A DNA stretch of 64,000 nt from Septoria linicola (GCA_024114885.1 CP099420.1:1674001-1738000), one strand, 5' to 3'; shown: positions 43,317 to 55,384, numbered from the stretch's first letter. Notes: generated from the sequence alone by a model not told the origin. Numbers and translations: made by a program.

Positions 43317-44138
43317 ATGCTCCTACTTGGCTTGACTGGCAGTATAGCGACTGGCAAATCCACAGTCTCGTCAATCTTGTCTTCTCCACCCTACAACCTG
43401 CCCATCGTTGACGCTGATAAAGTCGCGAGGCAAGTCGTCGAGCCCGGTACCAGTGGCTACAATCAGATTGTTTCAACATTCGGTCCCTCGACTCCAGACT
43501 TATTAGTAGAGGCCACTCCAGAGAATGGCGGTGAGAAGGGACACGATGGTAAGGGCAGGCCTTTGAACCGCCCTGCATTGGGCAGGAGAGTGTTTGGAGA
43601 AGGCAAGGATGAGGACAAGAGGAAGCTGAATGCAATCGTGCATCCCGCTGTAAGAAGAGAGCTGTATAAGCAGATGCTGTTTGCGTATCTGAGGAGAAAC
43701 TGGGCGTGCGTCCTGGACGTGCCTCTGCTATTCGAATCTGGCTGGGAACCACTCTGCGGGACGATACTCGTGGTTGGCGTGAGTGATCCAGCCATACAAA
43801 TGCAGCGTCTACGCGCACGAGATGAGCACCTCACAGAAGAAGACGCGAAGAACCGAGTCGCGGCGCAATGGGACGTGAGAGACAAGGCAAAGCGATGCTT
43901 ACATCGAGGAGAAAAGGCGGGCGTGGTGGTCTGGAATGATGGCGATAAGGACGACCTGAAGAGACAGATCGATGCAGTCATGACTACTGTCAAGAGTGGC
44001 AGTCCGCAGTGGTGGGCTTGGTTGCTGCTCCTCTGCCCACCGTTAGCCGTAGCCAGCGGTGCCTGGCATTACGTCCGCGGATGGTGGATCAAAAGACAGT
44101 GGGAACAGGATCAAGTCAAGGAAAAGGCCAAACTTTGA
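43317..44138 (+). CDS. CAB5: dephospho-CoA kinase
   Basis: Last step of coenzyme A synthesis: phosphorylates dephospho-CoA at the 3' hydroxyl. One exon, 273 residues. The N-terminus MLLLGLTGSIATGKSTVSSI holds the P-loop; DADKVARQVVEPG is the substrate lid motif; LNAIVHPAVRREL and VLDVPLLFESGWE are the CoA-binding family blocks; LRARDEHLTEEDAKNRVAAQ is the closing signature. An insertion with ENGGEKGHDGKGRP sits in the middle, as in fungal homologues. The last 45 residues contain a hydrophobic segment (WWAWLLLLCPPLAVASGAW) and a basic tail, suggesting a membrane anchor, perhaps to mitochondria or ER. Start chosen at the ATG directly before the P-loop strand. Confidence 0.94.
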   Translation: MLLLGLTGSIATGKSTVSSILSSPPYNLPIVDADKVARQVVEPGTSGYNQIVSTFGPSTPDLLVEATPENGGEKGHDGKGRPLNRPALGRRVFGEGKDEDKRKLNAIVHPAVRRELYKQMLFAYLRRNWACVLDVPLLFESGWEPLCGTILVVGVSDPAIQMQRLRARDEHLTEEDAKNRVAAQWDVRDKAKRCLHRGEKAGVVVWNDGDKDDLKRQIDAVMTTVKSGSPQWWAWLLLLCPPLAVASGAWHYVRGWWIKRQWEQDQVKEKAKL

Positions 44139-44877
44139 GTCTGTCTCTGCAGAGTTACGAAGCCTTGTGCGCGTGGAAGAATGAGCACGCGCGTTACTGG
44201 ACGCATTATTCTGCCTGTAGTGGGCTAGCTGCAGCTACAAACAGCCTCGATGTGCGTGGGCAAAGCTTCGAGAGCACGATCGAAGGCAGCCTTCAGCGAG
44301 CAGTGGATACCATAAGCCCAAGTAGTGGCTACGAATTGAATGTGAGTAAGGACTATGCATGAACGAGCAGTTGTGCGGCGACTAGGTCCGGTCCGAGTGG
44401 CGCCCAGACCATATTGTGCGTGTTGCACGAGTGCGACTACTCATGTGGTGCACTACTAACACTTGCGGCTTTGCGCGGTGTTGACGAGAACTGTAGGTGT
44501 CTGCAGGCGAGTAAGGTAGTATATAGTTCCTTCCTGCATGACTAGTCGGATCGGGAGATTACTGGGTCGCAGCTGCCGTGCCAGAACCTTATAGCAACCT
44601 TCACATAGTTCTAAGTGATGCGAGGCGGTTGACAAGACTCGCGTGCATCTCGAAATAGTGCAGCGCTGAACTTCTCAGCAGAGTTGAACCCGAATCCACA
44701 CAACTTGTAGAGATAGCTGATTGACACATCTTTGAGAATGGCTGTCAGAACAACACAACGATAGCGACACCGAGAACTGCAGAAGCCGGCGACGAGAAAC
44801 CGAAACAGCAGCTTCAGTGAATTGCTGCAGAGCAGCCCGAGCTTCCGGTCCACCTCACTGCAGGTGCAGCAAGCGGC
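44139..44877. other. intergenic, no supported gene
   Basis: About 740 bases. No coding signal seen; presumably leader and promoter of the large downstream gene. Confidence 0.5.
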
Positions 44878-47800
44878 ATGTCTGCAATAAAAGTAATGAG
44901 CTTCGCAGACGACTTCGCGAACCCACTTGGACTACATCCACCTTCACCGACATACGCACGAAATTCCGAAGGACGAGTGGACAGTATCATCAACAGCTAT
45001 GCCATGGAGCGGAGTCCGACTGAGAAGTGGATCGATGAGAGCTGTGTTGGCTCATACATAGACGACAGATGTCCAACAGAGTGGGAACATCCACTGTCAC
45101 CATGCACACCGCAGTCTGCTCAGTCTTATGACTGGCCAGACCCAGGACTCAACCTTCGACCCATTGACGACCTGAACATTACAGACGAATCCCGGATCAT
45201 TCCCTCCAACGTAGCAGCAAGATTTGCGACTCGAGAGCTCAATGGACTTAGAAGCGATAGCCTCACAGCACTTCCACAGTCACCGGTCGACGACACCGCA
45301 TCTCCATTGAAACGGAAAAAGCTGGACGCTACTCTGTTGCGAAAGCTCTTCCGAGCGACAATCGATGAGAAACGTCGAGTGGACGAGGCCCGACGACAAA
45401 CTACGCAGGATGTCAATGCCAAAGTCACCGCAAAGGCTGGCGCCGAGGCTCGCAGTCGAAGAGCAGCTGAGCAGTCGGCTGCAAACACACTGGACGACAA
45501 CGAGGTTCTTCGTGGCATCAGGCAAAGTCTCGACGAGCAGAACCAAAGCACTGGATCAGAGCAGAGGTTACCGGTTTCTGAAACAAAGTCTGAAGACGCC
45601 AAGCCACGCGGCTCACAGGACTCACAACGTGCCCGACTGTCAATCGATCGTCCATCGAGCAGAGCCTCGAACATAAAAAGCAGTTTTGACAAAAGCCGAC
45701 TTGCTCGCATCACAGGCAAGAGCGGGGAGGACGCAGCGAGCGACATGCCTCTCCGACTACCCCGCTTCAGCTCGATGTCTATGCCTAGCAAGATACGTGC
45801 ACTGTCCACCACACGCGAGGAAGGACAAGTGAAAGACTCAGGCAAACGGTCCATAGACTTGACATCGGCTCGCCTCAACAAGCCTGTTGCTCGGGACGCG
45901 CGAACCAAGAAACGCGAATCTGGAATCGTTGAATTGCAGAACTTTCTGAGAGACACTGGCCCTGCTCAATCAGACTCGCCCACCTTGGGCAAGCCGAAGA
46001 CGGGCAAGTTGAGCAAGCAACGAGCGAAGGACAAGCACAAGAACAAGGCAGCGCACTATGAACAACGTCGGAAGAAGTCCGCAGCAGCTGCAGCGGAGAC
46101 TTTACTATCGCCAGTCGAGCCTCCGGTACCACACTGGCCCGGCACCTCGCAAGTGTCTTCGGTACATGCATTAGAAATCGGACTTGGGGTTGTTACCGAG
46201 GAGCCAGTTTCGATGGGATCTTCTTTATCGAAACGAATGAACGATCGTGCTCGCATGCAAGCTACCGTCGAATCTGCCTCGTCTAGGGCATCTTCAGGCA
46301 TGTTGCTCGCCGAGTCTGCAGGCACATCAGCAGTACAATACTCCAGAGGTGCATCAGTGGACATCCCTCGCACCTTGTCAAGGCCAAGGCTGTCTAGGAG
46401 AGCAACCTCACGGCCTTCTTCGTCATACAGGTTTCCAACAATGACTGAGCCCGAAGAGCCAGTGACTGAGAAAGAGCCGTCGATCAACAGTATTGAACAG
46501 ATCGAGCAAGCTTGGGCTCTTCCTGCACCACTTCGCACTACGTCTCGAGAAGTCAGTGCCTCCTTCCACGGCATGGAGGAAATAGGTCAAGCCGTCACTC
46601 AACCAATTCTGCCTGTGAAACGCAAGACTTCTTCGAGACATCCTATGCCCAAGTTGGCTCTCAAGATTCCTGCTCCTGGAGACTGGGAAGAGGTCTCTTA
46701 TGCTCAAAGTGTGGTGTTCCAGACGCTTACGCCTGTCAGCGCTTCAAGAGTGATCATCCCGAAGTCCGCTGTTGCAAAGTCGCCATCTGTACCTGACTTT
46801 CCTCCCCTGCCAGAGGGATTCGCGATCAAGAAGGATTACTCGCGATGCGCGGACCGTGAAGATCTGAGTGACGCAGAGGACACGCAGGACGATGCTGACG
46901 ATGTCTCTACACCAGCCGATAAGCCACCAATGGAGCGCAAGGACTCGAAGACACCCTCAGTCGAGCCATCACCAGTGGCGGACAGCAAGTGGGACCAGCC
47001 GCCATCCCAGAAGAGCAATTCGAATTGGTTCCGAGACTATACGTCGCCGACACTGCACGCATTCGAATTTCAAGCTGCTGATGCTAATGCTGCAAAGAGT
47101 GTGCCACTGAAGACCCCGCAAGCAGCGTCCGAACAGATTCAGGGCGTCGTGGCAGGCAGGGTTGAGGCTGCGCACGAGCAGCGTAGCTTGAAGTTAGCAG
47201 CTGCGAAGCAAGTCATGCGTGCGCCTCGATCGCCTGGTCCACCATCTGCTCGAGCAGGATCTCGCGCGACAACCTCTCTTGGCTTTCGTGAAGAAGATAA
47301 CGACTGGACACCAGTGATCGGAGCTCGAGATACGTCGCGACCACGCCAGACCAGTGAACGGCCCAAGACTTCCACCGGCCGTAATTCTCGCTCGCCATCA
47401 AGGAGTCGATCAATCTTCTCCGATCGACGTTCTTCTGCTGTATCTGGCGGCACTTTTGAAGAATTGGGCCTGGGTGTTACCACTGGTGGCGAGCCCAAGA
47501 GTGACGCATGGGCTGCGGCTAGCGCCAGAAGCACCAAAGTGCCGATCAAGGGTATGAGCTTCCGCTCAGGCCCGAGCAGTCGAACCACAAGCCGTCCTGC
47601 CAGTCGAGCTCAAAGCCGAGCACCAAGTGTCCGATCACCTATGTCACCCCAGCAGGAGTGGGGCGCAAGCAACTTCATGCCTGACGTTCCATCGGCGCAA
47701 GCCTCGCAAACACGCACACAGGTGAACGGTCAGGGTGTTGAGAGCTGGCCAGAATATCAAAGTCCGGACCGCACGTCCAAAGCGAGCGCACCAGATCAAA

Positions 47801-49020
47801 CTCTGAGACGCCCTTCGCTCACGTCTACACACCGGAGTCAGAAGAGTCAAGGCGCGTCACTACTGAGCGTACACTCGAGGAAGTCAAGTGCTGCCTCGCA
47901 CCATTCTTCCACCACCTCCTACCCTCGGTCCGTTCATGCGGAATCTGAACGAAGCTACGACAACCATTCCCGCCTGTCCCAATATTCGTCACTGGGAAAG
48001 CAGCTCGATGGCTCTTCTGTCCCTCCCTTGCCTGATTCACCTAGCCCGATTCAGTCAGACGAGCCAAAGAAGCGGCCAGTGACACAAGCTACAGTCTTTG
48101 CTGGGAAAGGATGGATCTCGCCTCACCCTCTTAGTCGCTCACCCACGGACCTTGCATCTCCGCCGCAGTCCAAGATTGTCTTGCCCAGTGATGCATTTCC
48201 ACAAGGGGCGACCATGACCTATGATGAGTGGAAACAGATACAAGAAGCTGGCTTGCGTTTGCGACACAATCACTCGATCACTGAAAGCAGTAGAACGCAT
48301 CACGGTGTCTATCAGGAGGAGCGCTTCCGCCACGCCGCATGGGAAGGGCGCGGTCCGCAAAACGAAAGACCACCAATGCAAAGTGGCTCGAATGAATCGG
48401 CACGCTCATCGACAAGCAACAAAGTATCGACTCTGTCCAGTCTGCGAGAGGCCGATGCTCAAGACAGCCAGCAAGGCGTTTCGTTTGTCACAGGCTCTGC
48501 CAAGTCTTCACGGCATCAGCGTTCCAACTCAGCATAGTGTGCTGATCGGACAGCTGGTAGCCACGAGCGTGGAAGTAGTCAACGACATAGTCGGAAGTCC
48601 AATCAAGAATGGAGCGACCACCAGCGCTCAAGTCGTAAGGATCGATCTGCCGGCGATGATCGATCACGAAAGAGTAGGCACTGTGGGCATAGCCGCCATG
48701 GAAATGTCTCCAGTCCTCGCCAGGAACATGAGAGCAGTAGTCGCAGGCATCGGCACCAGGACGATCGCACTTCAACAAGCCATAGATCGCGCCGCACTCA
48801 TCGTAGTCATCGCAGCAAGCCTACTGAAAACAGCAGACACAGCTCTGGCTTGCCTCGTAGTTCATGTACTGGAAAGAGCGAGGTCTCCGTGAATAGCGAA
48901 GAGGTCGAGCAGTCCTGGAATGATGCAGAGGAAGGCAACGCTGGATACTACGTGCCACCTCAATACGACATCAGGTACGCAAACAGAAGATTGACATCCG
49001 GTCGGTCATTTGCTACGTAA
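44878..49020 (+). CDS. large disordered protein, hypothetical; stop or intron at 48535
   Basis: Unrecognised. One frame runs from ATG 44878 to TAG 48535-48537 (1219 residues), and the same frame continues after the TAG for 160 more codons to TAA at 49018. The protein is almost wholly low complexity: Ser/Arg/Lys-rich blocks, short coiled stretch around residues 150-200 (RRVDEARRQTTQDVNAK), a basic KSKQRAKDKHKNKAAHYEQR-like region, many Ser-Arg-Pro repeats (RTTSRPASRAQSRAPSVRSP), and one folded-looking block WEEVSYAQSVVFQTLTPVSA. The extension is SR/His-rich and ends SWNDAEEGNAGYYVPPQYD. An intron with frame-preserving length (60 bp from GTTTCG at 48478, or 114 bp from GTATCG at 48424, to CATAG at 48537) could remove the stop. 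Cytoskeletal or signalling scaffold proteins look like this, but no function can be assigned. Confidence 0.75.
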
Positions 49021-50033
49021 AAGTGCCTCTTTCGGAGCAATTTTGTGATATAAGAGCGAGGATTGGATTGTGTTACCATTTCTGGTTTCTTTTGCGTTGA
49101 GCTAGTGTGCATGATAGCGTTCATAAACAGCCCAAGGATTGTCTCATACTTGCACCAGTGTGCACATGTAATGTGACTACCACGGAGTCGAGCTTCGGCT
49201 TCTGCACCTCCTTTGTAGATATAATTCCTTAGTATCAGTGGCCGCCTCCTACCAATCTTCTGCCTCACAAGGTTGTCAGCGACGGCTAAGTCAGACACAT
49301 TGAAGCGCTTGCGACCATCGAAACCGCAAGTCTGCTGTGCCAAGTCCACTCCAATACTACCTCATGCCTCACGGTCACCGATGCCGATGCAAGACGGGCT
49401 TTTGCGTAATCCCATTCCCGGGCTGTCCCACTGCCAGAGTGGAACCCAAAGTCGCGAGATGAGTGATTGTGAGACCTTTCGCCTGTCTTTGGGCAGATGT
49501 AGCTTGGCCTGATCCGTGCCTCTTGATGCTGAGCCTATAAGAGATGCTGTCCACTAGGTGGCCTGCTAAGTCCTACCTTTCGGCCGGGCTCGGTCCACCG
49601 TGAGCCGTGTGCTGTAGCGATCGTGCCGCTCTCACTTTGCCCAGCGAGTGCAACTCGCGTTTGTTTGCTGCAAGTCACAGGTCTTTTCACTTGACCCGAA
49701 TGTGAATCTGTAGCGTGTCGTGAGGCTCTGCCGCTTGTGCCGCGCCGTTTCAAAGAGGTATTTATACTTTGCTGCAGGAGGACACGCTAGTGGTGTCGAT
49801 CCCAGGCTGATTCCCAGGATCACGTTTCAGGAGTGGACGTGCTTCGAACCCTGTTACACATGTCTTCTCAATTCATTCTTGAACCACCATTGAGCAGATC
49901 CGATTCGATCTGATCACACAGCAAACAAAGCCTTCGTCCGACCCACACAAGCGGCAGGAGTATAAGCGTAATCTGAGGGCAGGGGCGACACTGACGATCC
50001 CACCTACGCGTCCAGCTCCAACTCGCGGTCACA
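49021..50033. other. intergenic, no supported gene
   Basis: About 1 kb. Only short overlapping frames; no recognisable gene. The last part should be the leader of the F-box gene. Confidence 0.5.
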
Positions 50034-51833
50034 ATGGGTCTCCTCAAGCACTTTAGATCCAAGAGCCGCCTCAAGCAGGAGAGCCCGCCGTCGAAGTCGT
50101 ATGCAAACTATCCTCCTTCGCCTCAGCCTCGTCGAACCGGCCGTGATTTGACGCAACGCCTGCCCGAGAAGGTCCTCACGAACATCTTCTCCTATGTGTG
50201 TCCCCACACTCAAGATTACACATACGACCCATGCGAGCAGTCACAGATCGGCGACGGCTGTATGCTATGCGACCTGCGAGATCTTTCCCACTGTGCACAA
50301 ACCTGCAGGAAGTGGTACGCATCAGCGCAGCAGCAGCTGTACACCAGCATACGGATAGATGCTGTGCACTACTGCGAGCTGGAAGAGCTGCTTGCCGAGA
50401 AGCGGCGGAAGGCAGGAAAAGGCCATTTCAGGAACAGAAGCGCCGTCGAGCCCGTTGAGGTGCCCAACATTCGACTGGGGTTGCTATCTCGGACACTACG
50501 TGAACAGTCCAACCTGAGTTCTCAGACACTGTTTCTGAAGATACCATATATGACGAGAGAGACAGCCAAGGGCGACCTCGCTCGCGCAGTCGCCGCTCTG
50601 CCGAACCTGAGATATGTAGACTTGCCAGATGGCTTTTACAGCGGCGACCCCACGTGTCTGGCGTTGAGACAGGAGCTGCAGGCACGATGTCCCGATATCA
50701 GGAAGATGATATACCGTACTGGCTCCGAAGAGGCTCTGGAACTGCTTGCACACAGACACTGGCAGGCCATTGAGACATTAGAGCTCACGGGCTTATCAGT
50801 AGAGCCAGCAACACTTCGCATTGTGCTCGGAAGCCTACCGACCCTGCACGACTTGACACTCTCAGACATGCCGTGGATCGACGACAGTGTCTTCACTCCC
50901 TCGCCAGGTCAACTTCCGGACTTCCCGGCAGTTCAGTACTTGAAGCTAAAACACACGCCGAACCTTACTGCAGAGGGTTTGAACTCATGGCTCCAAGCCC
51001 CGCATATCCGAGAAATGCTATTCTCGCTCAGCCTTGATGATACTGGTATCACGGTTCAGGATCTGCACGAGGTCCTCTGGAACGCCAGTCACTTGTCACA
51101 TCTGGCGATCGTGGAGACGGTGTCCAAATCGTTATCGTTGGCTGCGCAACAGCTTCCACCGCTGTCATCTATCTCACTAGCTACACTGCACTTTGAGATT
51201 AGCAGTGCCGACGATGTACATGGTCTCCAGAAGCCTGCGGAATCTTACTATGCCTACTTGGCTACATCGCTACACCAGAACGCGCTGCCTGCTCTTGCAA
51301 CTCTCTACGTACGCGATCAGAGTTTCCCAGAGCTACTCCTCCTCCCACCACTTCCCATGGGCGTTGGCGGCACTAAATCGAACAATCTCAGCGTGACCGG
51401 ATCGTTCCAGGGTGGAGGCTTCAATCAGACACTGGAAGTCTTCTCCAAAGGCATTGATGAACTCGAGTGGGTGTTCACGTCTATCACACCTCAAAACAAT
51501 CCCTCGGACAGGCGAAGCAGCGTCATTGCATCTGGTGGCAGGCCACTAAGTGCATACAGCGCTGGGCGTGGCCTTGGCCCGCAGTGGGCGCAAGGCGGCT
51601 TTGGCGGAGAGGCACGCAAATCAGTCATTGTTGGCAACGGCTTTGGAGGCTTCTTGGCCGTGCCCCAAGAAGAAGTTCCTCGACCTATCACATCGGATGG
51701 TGCCTCTGGCGGCTCTCGGTTTGGCAACTTCGGCGGAAAAGGCGATCGCAGTAGTTTCTTGCCAGCCCCACCAAAGCTGTTCGGGGAGGGCGGACATCAG
51801 CGCAGAGGAAGTAAACATGACTTGTGGCGTTAG
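50034..51833 (+). CDS. F-box/LRR-like protein
   Basis: Single-exon gene of 599 residues. After a basic N-terminus (MGLLKHFRSKSRLKQ) comes an F-box-like domain, LTQRLPEKVLTNIFSYVC, with a Cys-rich insertion (GCMLCDLRDLSHCAQTCRKWY) and the closing LYTSIRIDAV. From about residue 150 on there are leucine-rich-repeat-like segments (LPNLRYVDLPDG, AIETLELTGLS, LPTLHDLTLSDMPW, FPAVQYLKLKHTPN, LSHLAIVE). The last 120 residues are Gly/Ser-rich and disordered. F-box proteins recruit substrates to SCF ubiquitin ligases; target unknown. ATG 50034 is the first of the frame. Confidence 0.85.
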   Translation: MGLLKHFRSKSRLKQESPPSKSYANYPPSPQPRRTGRDLTQRLPEKVLTNIFSYVCPHTQDYTYDPCEQSQIGDGCMLCDLRDLSHCAQTCRKWYASAQQQLYTSIRIDAVHYCELEELLAEKRRKAGKGHFRNRSAVEPVEVPNIRLGLLSRTLREQSNLSSQTLFLKIPYMTRETAKGDLARAVAALPNLRYVDLPDGFYSGDPTCLALRQELQARCPDIRKMIYRTGSEEALELLAHRHWQAIETLELTGLSVEPATLRIVLGSLPTLHDLTLSDMPWIDDSVFTPSPGQLPDFPAVQYLKLKHTPNLTAEGLNSWLQAPHIREMLFSLSLDDTGITVQDLHEVLWNASHLSHLAIVETVSKSLSLAAQQLPPLSSISLATLHFEISSADDVHGLQKPAESYYAYLATSLHQNALPALATLYVRDQSFPELLLLPPLPMGVGGTKSNNLSVTGSFQGGGFNQTLEVFSKGIDELEWVFTSITPQNNPSDRRSSVIASGGRPLSAYSAGRGLGPQWAQGGFGGEARKSVIVGNGFGGFLAVPQEEVPRPITSDGASGGSRFGNFGGKGDRSSFLPAPPKLFGEGGHQRRGSKHDLWR

Positions 51834-52353
51834 ATCGAATCGGAAGTCGGGTGGATGCACATGTGCGAGGCATGCGAGCTGGACCTGCTTGCTTCGAGGT
51901 GCGATGGAGCGCTCGAGTTGCTAGATTGGCGGATGGGCGAACTTTTTGACATGTGACGAGTGATGGGATGATTATGGAGAAATTTTCTTTTGTGCGCTGG
52001 TAAAACATTGGAATGATACCCGCCGATCACAACATGGCTTATGAAAGGTCTCTCTCTAGAGCACCATGCTGCTGGGCAGTAACACGGAAGTAGTGTCTTA
52101 TTTTGTACTGCTATGCTCGCAACACTTCTCGTGGATTTCAATCGTGCGCTCTCCTTGTCTCGTGCGTGATCATCCAAGCTTCCCATGGGAGTCTTGTGAG
52201 AGAAGCAATCATCTGTCGCCCGAAATGCAATGGCCATGTCCCATTTTAGTCTCTTCCCGAAACTCCCGTCTGCGCCTGCCACTGGGTATCGCTTGGCGTC
52301 TATTAATGCAGTAATCAAGTGCAATGTGGTGCATCGAGGCTATCTCTGTGCCT
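51834..52353. other. convergent intergenic region
   Basis: About 520 bases between the 3' ends of the F-box gene (plus) and the WW-domain gene (minus). Nothing else recognised. Confidence 0.5.
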
Positions 52354-54065
52354 TTAGGACTTGTAGAAAGCCATGCGCTTCTTCTGCTTCTTCTCCTTGC
52401 GCGCTTCATTGAATGCTTTGACCTCCGCTTTACTAAGCTTCTTGTTCTTGCGCTCCTCTTTGAGCGACTTTCCTTCATGTGCGTTGGCAGCTGCGTCTAC
52501 ATCGAAGAAGGCATTCATTTGTCGACCACTCTTGGCGGCGTCGTTGTGCCGGTCTGCCGTGAGATGTGCTGGCTGAGCGCTGCCTGTCCGCGCGTTCAGA
52601 GCCATGGTGGAGCTGTAGTCGACCGCGCCCGGGATCTGCCCAGGCAATGTGGTGGCGGAGTTGTTGCCATTTAGGCGCTGCTCGGTATACTTGGCATAGT
52701 CTGCGTTTGGATCGTAATTCCCATGTATTTTCGGGTTGTACGCAAGAGGATGCGCTTCCGCGATGCTCTGCGCGGCGGTCGGCCCTGTATCACTGTTAGG
52801 CGGCGCAGTGCTCGCGGAAAACAAGACACACTCACGCTCGACGCCAGGAGGATACTGGAGACCACATGGGTCTGGCCCCACCAGCTCGACGTTGTAGAGC
52901 CAATACGGCTCTGTTGGCTCTGTCCAGCTTGACTCCCCAGTCTCCGTGTTGGTGTAGTAGTGAGCTGGAACGCCCGGTCCTTGTTGAGGGTTCTCACACT
53001 TGTACCACTTGTACTTCTGCAGGTTCTTCTAGCATCCGTCAGACATGATGGGAGGTCGGTGTGCGTGATGAATGAACAGAAGCTTGAGAACAAAGGGGGA
53101 AAGGGCAGGTGAGCATAATTAGCGGAGCAAGATGTCGAGCAGAGTCTGCACAGAACAGCCATGCAGCGCATGGGGGAAAATTCGTGCCGCTTCTTGACGC
53201 TTGGTGCATTCGCTCTCCATGAACATGAAGACTCCATGCCAAATGCATCGCATTGAATGTACGTCCACCAGACAAGCGCCAATTGAGCCATCACCTCAAG
53301 CGTCACCAGAGGCAGTTCGTGACAAAGAGTCCTCTAGCAGCACTTGTTCTGGGTCGTCTCTCATGAGAAGGCCGAAAACCATGAGACAGACAAGTAACTT
53401 TGCCGCTGCAAGTGACTGCATCGCCGAGACTCGACACAGATCCGCACTCAGCTCCGGAGAAGCATGCACGCATTCACTCTGCTAATGCACCGAGAAAGAT
53501 ATCTTCTTCCTGAAAGCGAGCATCATGCCTTACGTCTCGCAGAGACGATCGGCGAAAAGCACACAAGGGAATGGGAGGGGAGAAAAGCAAATTTGCACCA
53601 TGTACAATTACTCACCTCTTCATCTGTTCCCTCTCCATCTGTGCCTTGGCCTTGCCCATTTTCAACTCCTTCATCTACTTCTTTCTCGTTACCCTGTACC
53701 TATATGAAGTTAGCCGACCAGAAAAGCATGGATCATGTCATTTCGATATCGTGCAACGAAGCACGTCTTGACAGCCGTCGCGCGCCCACAGAAGGGGTAA
53801 ACCCCAAACCGGAACGGAAATGTGTCTCTGTCATATCCGGAGGAAGGAGGGCGGCCGCAGCTATCGGCGTATAGCCAGAAAAAGAGCACCCTTGATCTAG
53901 TCTCCAGATCGTGAGAGTATCTGGACTCACCTCCTCAACCTTCTCAGCTGAGTCTGCATTTTCGACGGTCTTTTCAGGTTGATCTGCAGACTTTGCAGGG
54001 CTCTGCTGGGACAAGTCTGTTGGCTCAGCAGCGCCCTTGATTTGGAACTCCTCTGCCTGCGACAT
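52354..54065 (-). CDS. WW-domain protein of unknown role
   Basis: Four exons on the minus strand: 54065-53931, 53693-53616, 53028-52836, 52784-52354; introns of 237, 587 and 51 bp; 278 residues. Exons 1 and 2 encode an acidic, disordered N-terminus (MSQAEEFQIKGAAEPTDLSQ; GNEKEVDEGVENGQGQGTDG) and end at clean GTGAGT donors. Exon 3 holds the WW-like domain: KWYKCENP, HYYTNTETGESSWTEP with the second Trp and following Pro. Exon 4 has AYNPKIHGNYDPNADYAK and RQMNAFFDVDAAANAHEGKS followed by a Lys-rich end, a C-terminal block I remember from a family of fungal WW proteins, possibly linked to RNA processing. The 587-bp intron is unusually long here; its acceptor TCTGACGGATGCTAG has a branch site and is convincing, but a missed small exon is possible. 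Confidence 0.72.
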
Positions 54066-54476
54066 TATCCGTCTTTACAGGTTGTGTAGAACTAGCTCGT
54101 AGGAGTGACATGTACTGCGCATGCATGAGAAGTGCGAGTGAGGTTGCGAAACTTTAGCCAAGACCGGAGCCGTCTCGCAGCCAGAAGTCGGGGATCCACC
54201 AGAAAGGCGGCAGGGACACAGGGAGAACCAGAGGCCTTCCACCTGCACCTTTGTCGCCGCCCGGTAGCATGGCATGCCAGCAATGCTGCGGCCAGCTAGT
54301 CGACGGCCAGCGACGAGAGCTCTGGATGGAGAGTGCCCATTGATATGTGTGGTATGCCCACCAAGCATGCTCGTCTTCTTCACCAGTCCTTTGCTGCTCG
54401 AGTGTGTCAGGATCTGTGGCACTTCCAAGTATATCCAGGCTTCTTTGTGCAATTGACTTCTAGCAGTTATGCTACG

Positions 54477-55384
54477 ATGGCGCAGCCAGTACTTGTCAAA
54501 GCGTATGACAGAGCTCCTGATCGAGGCCCAGGCAAGCTCAATGATGCGCAAGCACTCCCGCCCATATCGTCTTACGCTTTTGCGGACATTCTCCGGTCAG
54601 TCAACGGCAGTCGGGACTTCCAGCTAGCCATCGATGATATAGCTGAGATATGCGCGAGGACAAGATTGAGCCTGGCAACTGAGTATGGCTCACACTTGCC
54701 GCCGCTGGGCGAGATAACAGTAGCCAGTGCAAATACTCCCCGGCCACAGGTAGCTCGGCCAGGTGTGCGCCGAGTCCTGACAAGTGTGCCAGAGGCGAGC
54801 TCTGGTAGCAGCGAAGGGAGCCAGAAGAGCGCGAAGAAACGAGGGAGCATCTTCAGCTTCCGGAAGCAACAGCAATGGAAGCAGGACAGCAAGCCGATGC
54901 GCCGAATTCGCATCAGCAGCCTAGGGAAGACCATACCAGCGGGCACTACGACCGCAATGACCATTGAGACGTGGGCGGAGGAACGTGGTCGAAGTATGTC
55001 GGATACCACGCTCACTGCAGCCGCCTCATCCAGACCGGTCTCCGGGCACAGAGCAGCAAGTACAGCGCAAGCCAGTCTTCGGCGCCTCCTTGCTCTTAGT
55101 CGATCCGCCATCGCCACCTGATACCCGCAACAGGAGAGTATCAATTGAGCGTGGACTGAGATCGCGATTCAAAGTCGTTGCCCGTTTGCTCGATTCTGTA
55201 CTCGGCATGTGTCGTATCCGCCCTCGTGTACCCTTGGCGGTCATCACTGATGATTCTCAATGCGCCAGGGTTCGCCATTGGTGACCCACAGGCATTCAAT
55301 GGACATCGATTGTACCCGTTGGAACTGTGGCTAGCCGGTGGACTCAAGATTTGGCGTCCAGATCTCCGAGTCCATCTCTGCTGA
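54477..55384 (+). CDS. hypothetical basic protein, three exons
   Basis: Unrecognised. Exons 54477-54993, 55034-55225 and 55269-55384; introns of only 40 bp (GTATGT...CCAG) and 43 bp (GTGTAC...CCAG), both needed to keep coding character across two frame changes; 274 residues. The N-terminal 75 residues look folded (ISSYAFADILRSVNGSRDFQ, DIAEICARTRLSLATEYGSH). A basic Ser-rich stretch follows (KSAKKRGSIFSFRKQQQ). Exon 2 gives FGASLLLVDPPSPPDTRNRR and FKVVARLLDSVLGMCRI, exon 3 gives FAIGDPQAFNGHRLYPLELW. This conserved-looking end suggests a real gene. Without splicing the frame stops at 55121. Divergent from the WW-domain gene with 411 bases between starts. Confidence 0.6.

Noticed and set aside
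45126..45956. 276-codon minus-strand frame
   Set aside because: Shadow of the Ser/Arg-rich giant gene; reverse complement of biased codons gives long open frames.
48221..48892. 223-codon plus-strand frame beyond the giant gene
   Set aside because: It overlaps the better, SR-rich same-frame extension; residue make-up is that of a shadow frame.
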